Notes: generated by a model not told the origin, from the sequence alone. 64,000 bases of DNA from Paludibacter sp. (GCA_010365115.1 JAAFGX010000002.1:1-64000), one strand, 5' to 3'. Positions 17,321 through 27,800 are shown, counted from the stretch's first letter. A program made the numbers and translations.

Positions 17321-18796
17321 TTAAATGGTTTTTGAATAGATAATTAATTTATCGCCTGTGTTTAATTTGTTTTCCGATTTATTGTTCCACTCTTTTAAAT
17401 TATCAATGGTGCAACGATAAGTTTTGGCAATGCTATAGAATGATTCACCCGACTTCACTTTGTGCGTTAATTTCTCGCTTTTTTCAACTTTTGCAAGTGT
17501 TTTTTCATCCGATTGACTCAAGATGAGTTTTTGTCCAGGCTGTATTTTGCTGTTTGTCAATTGATTCAATTTTTTCAGTTCGTCAATAGAGATGTTAAAC
17601 TTTTTTGAAATGCTAAACAACGATTCGCCCGATTCTACTTTATGTGTTGTAGTTGCTAGAATTTCAGCTTTATTGGCTTTGTTAGTTTTAGAAGCTTCAG
17701 AATTTAAAATTGGAGTTTTTGCAGTTTCTGTCTTTGCGATTTCTGGTTTAACTTCTATATTCAGTTTTATTTCGTCGCCAAAATGAATGTTGCTGATTGT
17801 AATATTATTGATTTTTTTTAAATCATCAATAGAGATGTCATATAATTTTGAAATACTGAAGAGTGTTTCACCCTTTTTTACGGTATGTGAAGCAAGAGTT
17901 GTTTTTGTAGAGGTAAGTGATTCTGGCTTCTCGGTTTCTTTTGTATTCCCTTTTTCAATGGTTTTATTTTCAGCTAATTGTATAGTTTCTACTACTAAAA
18001 TAGTTTCTTTATCTTTTATTTTTAGCTGCTGTTTTGGTTTAATTTTGCTGCCATTTAAGTCGTTTTTTCTTTTCAATTCTGCAACTGTAATGCCATATTT
18101 ATCAGCAATAATACTTAAATTTTCGCCCGATTTTACCCGATGATATTTTGCAGGAATAATCTTCTTTGTTTCTTTTGAAGGAACTGCAACAGGTGTAGAA
18201 ATCAGTTTATCTGCAATTTGGTTTTCACGTACGGCATCACAAGGGAGTATAGCCAACATTTTGTGTTCGCAAATTACCCTATTGGCTTTAATATAGCGTT
18301 TCTTATAATAATCTTCTTGAGAATTTGAGATAATAACTCCTCTTTGGACTGAGGCATGTATAAAATCGAAATTTCCGTCCTCTTTAGCCTCTACTACAAT
18401 GCCTACATGCCCTACACGACTGCTTCTATGGCGACCGGAGAAATACACCAAATCACCGGATTTGAGTTGGTTTCGTTCCACGGTATCGAACTGATGTGCC
18501 TGATTAGATGACGATCGTTCCAGATTATAACCAAAATTACTATAAACAAAAGAAGTAAATCCTGAACAATCGAATGATGAAGTTCCTGATGATCCATAAC
18601 GATAAGGAGTATCTAAAAATATTTTTCCATAATTAACAATTGAATCTGTTATAGATATTTGATTTGGAGATAAATAGTCAATTTTGGTGGAATCGGTTGG
18701 AGGTGAAAATTGTTTATCCGAAAGCTTCTGAGCCATCGAAATATGTATTGAAAAAAAGAGAGTTAAAACGAAGAATAATTGTTTTTTAAACGTCAT
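17321..18796 (-). CDS. NlpC/P60 peptidase with four C-terminal LysM domains
   Basis: PYRYGSSGTSSFDCSGFTSFVY; four (Y)HxVKSGExLxSIxxxY LysM units. Confidence 0.93.
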   Translation of the reverse strand: MTFKKQLFFVLTLFFSIHISMAQKLSDKQFSPPTDSTKIDYLSPNQISITDSIVNYGKIFLDTPYRYGSSGTSSFDCSGFTSFVYSNFGYNLERSSSNQAHQFDTVERNQLKSGDLVYFSGRHRSSRVGHVGIVVEAKEDGNFDFIHASVQRGVIISNSQEDYYKKRYIKANRVICEHKMLAILPCDAVRENQIADKLISTPVAVPSKETKKIIPAKYHRVKSGENLSIIADKYGITVAELKRKNDLNGSKIKPKQQLKIKDKETILVVETIQLAENKTIEKGNTKETEKPESLTSTKTTLASHTVKKGETLFSISKLYDISIDDLKKINNITISNIHFGDEIKLNIEVKPEIAKTETAKTPILNSEASKTNKANKAEILATTTHKVESGESLFSISKKFNISIDELKKLNQLTNSKIQPGQKLILSQSDEKTLAKVEKSEKLTHKVKSGESFYSIAKTYRCTIDNLKEWNNKSENKLNTGDKLIIYSKTI

Positions 18797-18907
18797 AGAA
18801 ATATATTCAGCTGATTATGGACTACTTGCAAAGATATATTTTTTTGAAGAACTATTCAACTTGAAATCTTTTTTTTAAATAAAAAAAGATTTTGTTGTCA
18901 GAAAAAA

Positions 18908-19825
18908 TTAAAATTTAAGTTGAACAATGTTTTCTTTTACTACTAAATTTACAATTTTTCCCATTATTAATGGCAAATTATACTCTACATGTCCCGCCGG
19001 GAAATTGAAACAAACAGGATACTTGTATTCTTTAATCGATTCGAAAATGATTTCGGAAATGGTTTGCATCATCAATGGATCTTCCTCGCAGTCGCTGAAT
19101 TGACCAACTACCAATCCTGAAAGTTGTTCCAAAACGCCACTTAATCGCAGGTTCTGCATCAACCTGTCGATATGATAGGGCTTTTCATCAATTTCTTCGA
19201 TAAATAAAATGGCATTTTTATAATTCATATCAAATTTACTTCCACGCAACCCCATAAGCACAGAAAAATTTCCACCGATTAACTTTCCTTCTGCAGTTCC
19301 AATTCTATTGAACGGTTGCGACGGAATTTCGTAAACCGGTAATTTTCCAAATAATACTTCTTTCAACCTTTGTACCTGTTCAGAATTTTTAGGCAATTCC
19401 GTTAGATGCTTGGCCATAATCCCGTGAATTGAAGCAATGCCCAGGTTGGAAATAGCATTGTGCAAAATGGTAATATCACTGAACCCAATCAGCCACTTTG
19501 GTGATTTAATAAATTTTGTAAAATCAAGTTTATCAATGATTTGAGCCAAACCGTATCCACCTCTGCTACAAAGAATTGCTTTTATGTTTGGATCGTCCAA
19601 TGCTTCCTGAAGGTCGTAAATGCGTTGCTCCTTAGTACCTGCAAATCTTCCGTATTCCGTGCGGGCAAATTTGCCTTCGGTAACTTGCAATCCCCAATTA
19701 GTGAGTGTTTTTTTTGCTCCGTCAATAAATTCAGGTTGGATGAAACCCGAAGGTGAAACAATTCTGATTTGGTCCTTGGCAATGAGTAATGGAGGTATCA
19801 TACTTTGATTTAAATGATAAAACAC
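18908..19825 (-). CDS. LD-carboxypeptidase (S66/MccF-like); start may be 19801
   Basis: IRIVSPSGFIQPEFIDGAKKTLTNWGL...AILCSRGGYGLAQIIDKLDF...GFSDITILHNA. Confidence 0.93.
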   Translation of the reverse strand: MFYHLNQSMIPPLLIAKDQIRIVSPSGFIQPEFIDGAKKTLTNWGLQVTEGKFARTEYGRFAGTKEQRIYDLQEALDDPNIKAILCSRGGYGLAQIIDKLDFTKFIKSPKWLIGFSDITILHNAISNLGIASIHGIMAKHLTELPKNSEQVQRLKEVLFGKLPVYEIPSQPFNRIGTAEGKLIGGNFSVLMGLRGSKFDMNYKNAILFIEEIDEKPYHIDRLMQNLRLSGVLEQLSGLVVGQFSDCEEDPLMMQTISEIIFESIKEYKYPVCFNFPAGHVEYNLPLIMGKIVNLVVKENIVQLKF

Positions 19826-19860
19826 AAAAGTAATAAAATTTTACATTTAATCGAATAAAA

Positions 19861-19895
19861 TTGGCGGTATGACTTTGTCAAAGCTATACCGCCAA
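19861..19895 (-). terminator. Terminator downstream of T9SS protein
   Basis: ttggcggtat/ataccgccaa stem followed on the minus strand by TTTTATT. Confidence 0.75.
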
Positions 19896-19919
19896 CATTA
19901 CATTACATCAGAAATATCC

Positions 19920-22163
19920 CTAATCTTTAATTAACTTGATTGTTTTGTCTCCAATTTTAACGAAGAATAATCCTTTACTCAATGTGTTTAAATTCAACAC
20001 GTTTGTTCCTGAATTCAATTGTTTTTGCATTAACAATTGTCCCGTTGTATTGAAAATGGTTATATCACTGTTCTTAATCAATTCTACTGTCAGGTTATCG
20101 ACAACCGGATTGGGATAGATGGTCAACAAATTGATTTTTCGGTCAGGAATGTCGGTACTTTCTAACTCGCGTTTCAGCATCAAGTCTGCGTTTACTGTTG
20201 TGTTGGCAGAAGTCAGGCTTACAGGAAATTCAGCAATTGCCGCCGCAGTTTCCGAAACAACTTTATAATTATCCAATGCAATGTTTTCGAAAGCGTAATT
20301 TCCATAAGCATCTGTCATTGTCCAGGCCACAGCTGCATTGTCAGAATTCAATAATAAAACCGGAATATTAACAGCAATATTTGCTGCAACTTCGGCGTTA
20401 ATTTTTCTCATTCCATTTTCGGCCATTACGGTATCTTTCAAAGCAATAGTTTCAAAAAAGATATTTCCGTAAATTTTGCCTGTTCCAACGGGCATTTTAT
20501 AATTCTTCAATTCTACTGTCAAGTATTCAATATTGTCATTCAGAGTTATATAATCAGCCGTTTTGAAGAATATTTTATTGATATAGAAAGTTGGCAAATA
20601 ATTCTTGTACAGATTTATGTCGGGTATAACATAAACAGTGTATTCAGCCTGCGGCAAACCTGCAAATACGAATGATCCATCGGTAATAGGATATGAAATT
20701 AATGCTTTTCTGTAGTTTTTATTAAATAAAAGGGCAGATCCCGATTTCATCAATTCATTTCCGGCCATGGCTTTACCAGTAAGCGAATAGGTTTCGGGTG
20801 TAGTTATTTTTGAATAACAAGCAACCATTCCAACAACAGGACAGAGAATAGTCAGTGAATCTTTTGCTATATCGTAACTGCCAAAGCGTACATAATCTCC
20901 AATTTTCAGAGTAGAAGTATCTGCAATTTTGTATAGCCTTGTATAAGCAACAAGCTCTTTCGTCATTTCTTTTAAAAATAATTGGCCTGTACACCCATCA
21001 ATGCCCGGAACTACTATTCCTTTTTTGTTCATAATACATCCCACAGGAGGAATATTTCTTAATTCGTAGCATGTTGCAATCCCAATAATGCGACAAGAGT
21101 TAGTCGTGTTCGAATCGTTCCTTACATAATAACCGCCAAAGACAACTTCATCGCCTTCTTTAACACCAATTCTGGTAGAATTGTAAAGATTTGCACTAGC
21201 AGGATTAACATTCGGAATTGTATTATTGTCATCAATTTTTATAGTAAACAATTGACGAACTGAACTAATCGGCGAATATTCTTGAATTAATAATTGTCCA
21301 TCACATTTTACAACTACACCTTTTTTATCCTTTACACAATTTGTAATGTCAATTAATTCGTAGCAGGTTGCAATACCGACCGTAAAACATAAATTCACAG
21401 CACTGGAGTCGATTGCAGTTTTGTAGCCGCTAAACTTTACACGGTCCCCGGCTTTCAGATTGGTTGATAACGGGCTTATGACATAACGTTGAGGAAAAGC
21501 AGTCATTACACGGGTATCTTCAATAAACATTTTTCCGCTACATCCATCAATGCCTGCCACTACTATTCCATCTTTGTCCAGTGGACATGCCGAGGTTTCT
21601 ACTACCGTATAACATTCCACAATATTATAACACGGAGTGGTAATACATTGAATCTTTGTACCTTTGAATTTTACAGTTGTGCCCGTTGGAAGCAATTTAT
21701 CCCTGATTTCAAAAAGATCACCGGTGGAGTTGTCTTTTAAAATTGAAAAATTTATGCTCTTCCCGGTTACCACACCCATTCTATCCATGGTGCAACTCGC
21801 ATAGATTGTTTTTATTAAAGTTCCATCAAAATATATTTCGGTATTTTCCGAAACAGTTCCTAAATTTAGTATTGTTTTAAATTTTGAAATTACTTGAGTG
21901 CACATCATTCCCAAATCAGGAAGTCTCTTTTTGGAAACATAAATTTTGTTCACAACGACTGAGTCTTTTGCCAGAAAATAATCGGGGCAGCCGTCGTTTG
22001 AAACATAAATATACGCTACATATATGCTATCAGTGGCACTGGGGTTTGAGGGATAAACCTCAGCGAAATACTGTTCAGTGGGCATTATCTGCGACCATGC
22101 AGACATGAAACTTAACATGCTGATAATAAATAGCAGCATTGTTTTGGGTAGAATTTTTTTCAT
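19920..22163 (-). CDS. Secreted T9SS cargo with three Cys-containing repeats and a CNA-B/SpaA-like region
   Basis: Signal peptide; C-terminal LLTIYPNPVVDNLTVELIKNSDITIFNTTGQLLMQKQLNSGTNVLNLNTLSKGLFFVKI; repeats C..KKGIVVPGIDGCTGQLF. Confidence 0.8.
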   Translation of the reverse strand: MKKILPKTMLLFIISMLSFMSAWSQIMPTEQYFAEVYPSNPSATDSIYVAYIYVSNDGCPDYFLAKDSVVVNKIYVSKKRLPDLGMMCTQVISKFKTILNLGTVSENTEIYFDGTLIKTIYASCTMDRMGVVTGKSINFSILKDNSTGDLFEIRDKLLPTGTTVKFKGTKIQCITTPCYNIVECYTVVETSACPLDKDGIVVAGIDGCSGKMFIEDTRVMTAFPQRYVISPLSTNLKAGDRVKFSGYKTAIDSSAVNLCFTVGIATCYELIDITNCVKDKKGVVVKCDGQLLIQEYSPISSVRQLFTIKIDDNNTIPNVNPASANLYNSTRIGVKEGDEVVFGGYYVRNDSNTTNSCRIIGIATCYELRNIPPVGCIMNKKGIVVPGIDGCTGQLFLKEMTKELVAYTRLYKIADTSTLKIGDYVRFGSYDIAKDSLTILCPVVGMVACYSKITTPETYSLTGKAMAGNELMKSGSALLFNKNYRKALISYPITDGSFVFAGLPQAEYTVYVIPDINLYKNYLPTFYINKIFFKTADYITLNDNIEYLTVELKNYKMPVGTGKIYGNIFFETIALKDTVMAENGMRKINAEVAANIAVNIPVLLLNSDNAAVAWTMTDAYGNYAFENIALDNYKVVSETAAAIAEFPVSLTSANTTVNADLMLKRELESTDIPDRKINLLTIYPNPVVDNLTVELIKNSDITIFNTTGQLLMQKQLNSGTNVLNLNTLSKGLFFVKIGDKTIKLIKD

Positions 22164-22861
22164 AATTGTAAATTTCTAAACGGCTCTTATTTGAATTGAC
22201 TTTTCCATTCAACTTCTACATTAGAGAAAAATCCATTTTTCGAGTTGTGGATTTTTATATCATTTTATTTATTGATGCAATTGGATTTCAAATTGTTGCA
22301 TCAATCACAGGGCAAATACAATTATAAATTATCAATCGTTGTAAAATACTTAAAGTGAGTGTTAGAGATTGGGTTTGTTTAGTTTTTCTATAACCTCTAA
22401 ATTGAAAACCCGACAATCCCTCCCAGAAGATTTATCATCATCAATATAGGAACAAGTATAATTGGGTCATTTTCTGCAATTATAAATACAGGCGGAAGAA
22501 AAACTAATAACTTATTGCAATCTCAATTTTTGTAACACCATTGGAACTACATCAATATTGCCAGCAATTACACCTGATCATCTTTTTTTCATCTTTATTA
22601 TTTCTTTCAACAAATATAAAACACTAATGTAGGAATAAATGTTTTACATGAAATCACATCAATAAAATTATTCTAAATCAAGCAATTGTAGAATAAGTTA
22701 GTAATCCGTTCAGTCTTCATTTTTTTTATTGTGAATAGCTTTTGCGTCCAAGCCTCCCTACAATTCTTTGTAACCATAATTTTGAAAAATGGAATAAGTT
22801 TAGTTTTTTGACAACACACTAAGGCGACATTCAGATTTACTTTCATCAAAAAGTCTTCTTT

Positions 22862-24187
22862 TCAATATCTCAACCACTTCCACATTTCCGTCCAGGTCAC
22901 TTTTTTACCATACATCAATATTCCTGTTCTATATATTTTGCCAGCCATCCAGGTTGTTCCAATAAATGACAAAACGAGAATTGACAATGACAAAATGATT
23001 TGCCATGCCGGCACATCAAATGGAAGTCGCACCATCATGACGATGGGCGATGTAAACGGAATCATCGAACACCAAAACGCCAGCGGTCCGTCGGGATTTT
23101 GGGCGCTGTAAATGGCCGCATAAATACCAAAAATAATTGGCAATGTGAGTGGAAGGGAGAATTGTTGCGTGTCGGTTTCGTTATCTACTGCCGATCCAAC
23201 CGCTGCAAAAAGGGATGCGTACAACAAATATCCACCAAGAAAATAAACCACAAATAAAACAATGATTTGCGTAAAATCAAATCCATTCAACATCGAAAAA
23301 AGTTGTTGGATTTCATCCGGATTTTGATTGACAGGTAGGTTGGTTTGCATTCCCATTTGGTTGGCTTGTTGCAATGAATTCATATCCACGTCACCGCCCA
23401 TTAAACTGCCCGCCGCCATAGAAATGGCCAATGTGAGCACAACCCATAACATAAATTGCGTCAATCCCACCATGGCAATGCCGATGATTTTCCCCATCAT
23501 CAGTTCAAACGGCTTAACTGACGAAATCATAACTTCCACAATGCGACTTGTTTTTTCCTGCACCACGCCGCTCATTACCTGAGCACCGTAAATAACTATA
23601 AACATGTATATTACAAATGCTGAAATCATACCTATAACCAATGCTAATTCTGCCGAACCTTCTTTTTCCTGACCGTTGTCGCCCCATTTTATGGTTGGGA
23701 TGTCAATGTCTGTTTTCGACTTTTCAACCATTTCTTTCAAGTTGGGAATATTATACGAAGCCAGTTTTTGCTGTTCCACATGTTGGTTCAGCAGTCTGGC
23801 AATGTAATTTTTTAACTCCATATTCACTTGTTTGTCTGAATAAAGCGAAGCTGCTTTTGGGTTTTTTGCTAAATTATCCGAGATAACTAACAATGCTGTG
23901 AATTCATTTTCAGTTTTGTTTGTGCTTTCTTTTTTTACTTCATCAGCAGCTTTATCTACAAAATCGAACACATACGTTTCGTTGTTTTTCAACACTTCCG
24001 AGTAGCTATTAGTTCTGTCAATCACCACAATATGTTTTTTATTTGTGTCCTTTATGCTCGATAACCACAGCGGAACAGTAATCATTCCGGCAAATAGGAG
24101 AGGAGTAAGGAAGGTAAGGATGATGAACGATTTTTTCATCACGCGGGTAGTGTATTCCCGTTTTATAATAAGAGTTATTTTTGACAT
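22862..24187 (-). CDS. ABC-2 type transporter permease (NatB-like)
   Basis: IIKREYTTRVMKKSFIILTFLTPLLFAGM... MSGVVQEKTSRIVEVMISSVKPFELMMGKIIG. Confidence 0.92.
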   Translation of the reverse strand: MSKITLIIKREYTTRVMKKSFIILTFLTPLLFAGMITVPLWLSSIKDTNKKHIVVIDRTNSYSEVLKNNETYVFDFVDKAADEVKKESTNKTENEFTALLVISDNLAKNPKAASLYSDKQVNMELKNYIARLLNQHVEQQKLASYNIPNLKEMVEKSKTDIDIPTIKWGDNGQEKEGSAELALVIGMISAFVIYMFIVIYGAQVMSGVVQEKTSRIVEVMISSVKPFELMMGKIIGIAMVGLTQFMLWVVLTLAISMAAGSLMGGDVDMNSLQQANQMGMQTNLPVNQNPDEIQQLFSMLNGFDFTQIIVLFVVYFLGGYLLYASLFAAVGSAVDNETDTQQFSLPLTLPIIFGIYAAIYSAQNPDGPLAFWCSMIPFTSPIVMMVRLPFDVPAWQIILSLSILVLSFIGTTWMAGKIYRTGILMYGKKVTWTEMWKWLRY

Positions 24188-24192
24188 AAAAG

Positions 24193-24215
24193 AATAATGG
24201 TTAATGGTTAATTAT
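24193..24215. repeat. Inverted repeat partner (left) flanking four-helix-bundle gene
   Basis: aataatggttaatggttaattat. Confidence 0.6.
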
Positions 24216-24244
24216 CAATGATAAATTGTCAATATATGGGATTT

Positions 24245-24619
24245 TTAATTACTATGTTTTGTTTTGTTCAGATTTGCTTTTGCTGTCTTGATAATACTTG
24301 TAATAAGTTTTATAATTTCCAAAGCATCATTATTAATATTTTCAAATTGTTCTTCACTTATGTAATCAGTTTTTGTCAATAGCTCTAGCCAATAGATTGT
24401 CTCATTCATTTCTTTTTGAGCAATTGCCATTTTATGAATAAAATCTAACGGAGATTCAGCATGTTCAGCTTCGCAAACCATAGCTCCTACACTAGTCCCG
24501 CTTCGTAAAACTTGTTTAGATAAAACATATTCCTTTTTTATTTCTGTTAAATGCTTATAAAGTTTTACAATGCGAATTGCAAACAAAATGCTCTTGTCCT
24601 TAACTACATTATCTCTCAT
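24245..24619 (-). CDS. Four helix bundle protein (S23/23S-IVS-like)
   Basis: DKSILFAIRIVKLYKHLTEIKKEYVLSKQVLRSGTSVGAMVCEAEHAESPLDFIHKMAIAQKEMNETIYWLELL. Confidence 0.92.
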   Translation of the reverse strand: MRDNVVKDKSILFAIRIVKLYKHLTEIKKEYVLSKQVLRSGTSVGAMVCEAEHAESPLDFIHKMAIAQKEMNETIYWLELLTKTDYISEEQFENINNDALEIIKLITSIIKTAKANLNKTKHSN

Positions 24620-24656
24620 AATTTATAATTAACCATTTATAATTAACCATTATTTT
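24619..24656. repeat. Inverted repeat partner (right), overlaps the ATPase stop codon
   Basis: ataatttataattaaccatttataattaaccattattt. Confidence 0.6.
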
Positions 24657-25546
24657 CTGACAGTTTCAATAAAAATTTCGTTCATGCTGGGCAATAATTC
24701 TTCGAAAGAAAGAATTTCGGTTTGTTTAATTATTTCGCTCAACAATTGATTATTGCCGCCCGTGCTCAATTTCTTTATGGTACTTTCTGTTACGCCGTTG
24801 TTTTGCTTTACGGTTAGCAGTTCAAAATCATGATTTCCAATAATTGGATTAATGGAATTAATCTTATATGTTTTAGTGGCATACGAGTTTTTTATGTCGC
24901 TTACCTTTCCCTGTAATACAATTTTAGCATTATCAACCAGCGAAATATTTTCGCAAAGGTCTTCCACTGTTCCCATGTTGTGGGTGGAAAAAATAACCGT
25001 TGCACCATTATCGCGGAGGTTCAGAATTTCACGTTTCAACAGTTCTGCATTTACAGGGTCGAAACCGCTGAATGGTTCATCGAAAATCAGCAATTTTGGT
25101 TCGTGCAAAATAGTGGTGATAAATTGCACTTTTTGCGCCATTCCTTTCGATAGTTCCTCTACTTTTTTATCCCACCACGCCTGAATTTCGAATCTTTCGA
25201 ACCAATATTTCAAGGATTTAAGTGCGTCGGCTTTTGACATTCCTTTCAACTGTGCCAGATAAAGCGCTTGTTCTCCCACTTTCATTTTTTTGTACAAACC
25301 CCGCTCTTCTGGTAAGTATCCGATATGTTGCACATCAGCTGGTGTCATTCGTTTTCCGTTCAGTCGCACTTCGCCGCTATCGGGAGCGGTAATGCAATTG
25401 ATAATGCGAATAAGCGTGGTTTTTCCAGCGCCATTTGGACCGAGTAATCCATATACCGAATTTTCGGGAACTAACAGGCTTACGCCATCCAATGCCCTGT
25501 GTCCGGCAAATTGTTTTACTACGTTTTCTACTTCAAGGAGTATCAT
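24650..25546 (-). CDS. ABC transporter ATPase (NatA-like); start corrected from 25636 to 25546
   Basis: MILLEVENVVKQFAGHRALDGVSLLVPENSVYGLLGPNGAGKTTLIRII; upstream residues derive from an inverted repeat. Confidence 0.95.
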   Translation of the reverse strand: MILLEVENVVKQFAGHRALDGVSLLVPENSVYGLLGPNGAGKTTLIRIINCITAPDSGEVRLNGKRMTPADVQHIGYLPEERGLYKKMKVGEQALYLAQLKGMSKADALKSLKYWFERFEIQAWWDKKVEELSKGMAQKVQFITTILHEPKLLIFDEPFSGFDPVNAELLKREILNLRDNGATVIFSTHNMGTVEDLCENISLVDNAKIVLQGKVSDIKNSYATKTYKINSINPIIGNHDFELLTVKQNNGVTESTIKKLSTGGNNQLLSEIIKQTEILSFEELLPSMNEIFIETVRK

Positions 25547-25560
25547 ATTTGTTGTTTTTG

Positions 25561-25638
25561 GGATGGCAGAATTCCGATTCTGCCAATAACTTATGAAAAA
25601 TTGATTAAATATCTGGCAGAATCGGAATTCTGCCATCC
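25561..25638. repeat. 25-bp perfect inverted repeat with 28-nt spacer
   Basis: ggatggcagaattccgattctgcca (25561-25585) / tggcagaatcggaattctgccatcc (25614-25638). Confidence 0.95.
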
Positions 25639-25645
25639 AAGCGCT

Positions 25646-26347
25646 TTACATTTTTCCTTCATCAGCAAAACTATAATATTGTCCTTTTGCAATGATAATA
25701 TGATCCAGTAGAGAAATGCCAATGGCTTCGCAACCTGATTTTATACGCTTTGTTATTACTTCATCTTCGTGACTCGGGCGGTTTTGTCCCGATGGATGAT
25801 TGTGCGCCACAACGATTGATAATGCCGATTTTTCCAACGCCATTTTCAAAATCATAGGAATATCCACCACGGTTTGGCGGGTTCCGCCTTGGGTTAAGCG
25901 TTTAATCTCTATAACTTTGTTGGCTCCATTTAGCAGCCCAACCCAGAATTCCTCGTGTGCTAAATCAATTAAAACGGGTTCGAATAAATCAAAAAGATCC
26001 AAACTGGAAGTAATTTTTTTGCGCTCCAGATTTTCGCTCATTTTCCTACGTTTTCCCATTTCCAATGCAGCTATAATGGTAATGGCTTTTGCTTCGCCAA
26101 TGCCTTTAAAACGTTTACACAAATCGGAAATGGTAAGTTGTGCCAATTCATTCAGGTTATCGTGGCAATCGTGCAAAATACGCCGCGAAAGTTCCACCAC
26201 GGTTTCATTTCTGCTCCCAGATCCAATTAGAATCGCCAGTAGCTCAGCATCCGAAAGGCTTTGTGAGCCTTTTCGCAGCATTTTTTCACGCGGTCGGTCG
26301 TCCTCAGCCCATTCTCGAATGGTCAATCGTTTTTCGTCTGTTAGCAT
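25646..26347 (-). CDS. radC: RadC-family JAB-domain protein
   Basis: REKMLRKGSQSLSDAELLAILIGSGSRNETVVELSRRIL...VVAHNHPSGQNRPSHEDEVITKRI. Confidence 0.96.
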   Translation of the reverse strand: MLTDEKRLTIREWAEDDRPREKMLRKGSQSLSDAELLAILIGSGSRNETVVELSRRILHDCHDNLNELAQLTISDLCKRFKGIGEAKAITIIAALEMGKRRKMSENLERKKITSSLDLFDLFEPVLIDLAHEEFWVGLLNGANKVIEIKRLTQGGTRQTVVDIPMILKMALEKSALSIVVAHNHPSGQNRPSHEDEVITKRIKSGCEAIGISLLDHIIIAKGQYYSFADEGKM

Positions 26348-26410
26348 GCGTCAAAAATACTAAAAAAGTTTTAGTTAACAAGCACATCTTTAAAACATTC
26401 TATTTCAAAC

Positions 26411-26450
26411 AAAAAAAGCTGTTTCAGATTTTGATCCGAAACAGCTTTTT
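26411..26450. terminator. Terminator between queuosine transporter and radC
   Basis: aaaagctgtttcagattttgatccgaaacagctttt. Confidence 0.8.
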
Positions 26451-26474
26451 AAGGGTATGCTGAATGTTTATATT

Positions 26475-27161
26475 TTATAGATCGTTTATTTTTAATGGAT
26501 TATACGAAATGTCGGTGTCGTACACATCAGTTTCTTCTCGTTTTTTCACCCATTTTACCAAGATATTGGTGAGTGGCAAAGCAATAATTTCGTAACCTGT
26601 TTTCATGGCCGTTTGGGTGAGAATAAGCATAATCAAAGCGGGAGTTGGAATTATACCGCTAAATGCCAATGAAAAGAAAACCACCGAATCGGCTCCTTCG
26701 CCCACAATGGTAGAAGCCACCGCGCGAATGGAAAAACCACGACCATGTTGCATGATTTTCATTTTACTCATTACAAAAGCATTGAGGAATGCTCCGAAAA
26801 GGAATGCGACGAAACTGGCGGCCACAATACGTTCGGTATTGCCCAACACCATGTTGAACGCGCTCTGGTGTTCTGCTGTAAAATTTTCTGAACCCGGAGC
26901 CCAAATGCTGAGACGGAAAACCACAACGGCCAGAAAGTTCATCAGGAAACCGTTCCAGATAATAAGGCGCACTTTGCGATAGCCCCAAACTTCGGCTATC
27001 AGGTCGTTAATAATGTAGGAAATGGGGAAAATGAGCAAGCCGGCTGTGGCTTCGATTGGACCGATTTGAATCAGTTTTTGCTCAACAATGTTGGAAACGA
27101 TTAGGCATACCGTAAACAGTAGCCCACACACCATAAAGGCTACGGAAACTTGTTTTTTCAT
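26475..27161 (-). CDS. Queuosine precursor transporter (YhhQ/DUF165 family); start likely 27161
   Basis: LLIFPISYIINDLIAEVWGYRKVRLIIWNGFLMN...STIVGEGADSVVFFSLAFSG. Confidence 0.94.
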   Translation of the reverse strand: MKKQVSVAFMVCGLLFTVCLIVSNIVEQKLIQIGPIEATAGLLIFPISYIINDLIAEVWGYRKVRLIIWNGFLMNFLAVVVFRLSIWAPGSENFTAEHQSAFNMVLGNTERIVAASFVAFLFGAFLNAFVMSKMKIMQHGRGFSIRAVASTIVGEGADSVVFFSLAFSGIIPTPALIMLILTQTAMKTGYEIIALPLTNILVKWVKKREETDVYDTDISYNPLKINDL

Positions 27162-27224
27162 TTTTTCTTGTTTTTTTGACGTGGTATTCAAGCACACGTT
27201 TTTGCATCGTGCAAAAATCGATTG

Positions 27225-27254
27225 CAAAGGTAATTTATTTTAGGGAAGTTCCAA
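27225..27254 (-). promoter_or_regulatory. Putative promoter for queuosine transporter
   Basis: Minus strand TTG-N19-TACCTTTG. Confidence 0.6.
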
Positions 27255-27800
27255 CTAATGGAATACTCCTTAATAGGGTTTCAAAAAATGTAATTGAAAA
27301 TTGAAACACTGACGGAGTTTTTATACGTTCAGTTTTCGGATTACGCAGATCTAGCTCAGCAGTTGCTACCAAGGAGAGTAATTTTGTAATCCCACTTTCA
27401 GTTTCAATAAAGGAATCAATCCGCTAACTTTCAAATAGTAGAATGTTTTCATCTTTGCGTTGATGAATAAAGATATATCGAAATTCACTATTAACCGACT
27501 TTTGATATTAGTCGGTTGATGGTGATAAAATATTAAAAATAATTTTAGATTGTGAATTGCTATTTCAAAAAAAGTATTAATTTTGCATTATGAATTATAA
27601 ATTAACTACGCTTAGTATCACAAAAAATAAAATTGGGGATAACTAAAGTTTAAGCAAAAAGGAATATCACTAAAACAAAGATTTATTCGTAAAATATAAT
27701 CAACTGTTTAAAACTTGTTTTTTCTTATTATATCATTAAATGTTATCATAAAGGACTTTTAATTAACAAATTCACAACTATAATTCTTAGTTTACACATC

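Noticed and set aside
25547-25636. 30-aa N-terminal extension of the ABC ATPase ORF
   Set aside because: Derived from the 25-bp inverted repeat; canonical start MILLEVENVVKQF at 25546.
25800-26363. 187-aa plus-strand ORF
   Set aside because: Antisense shadow of radC.
27162-27260. Possible preQ1 riboswitch upstream of the queuosine transporter
   Set aside because: Only a promoter and a short tttttgcatcgtgcaaaaa hairpin are visible; no preQ1-I/II consensus recognised.
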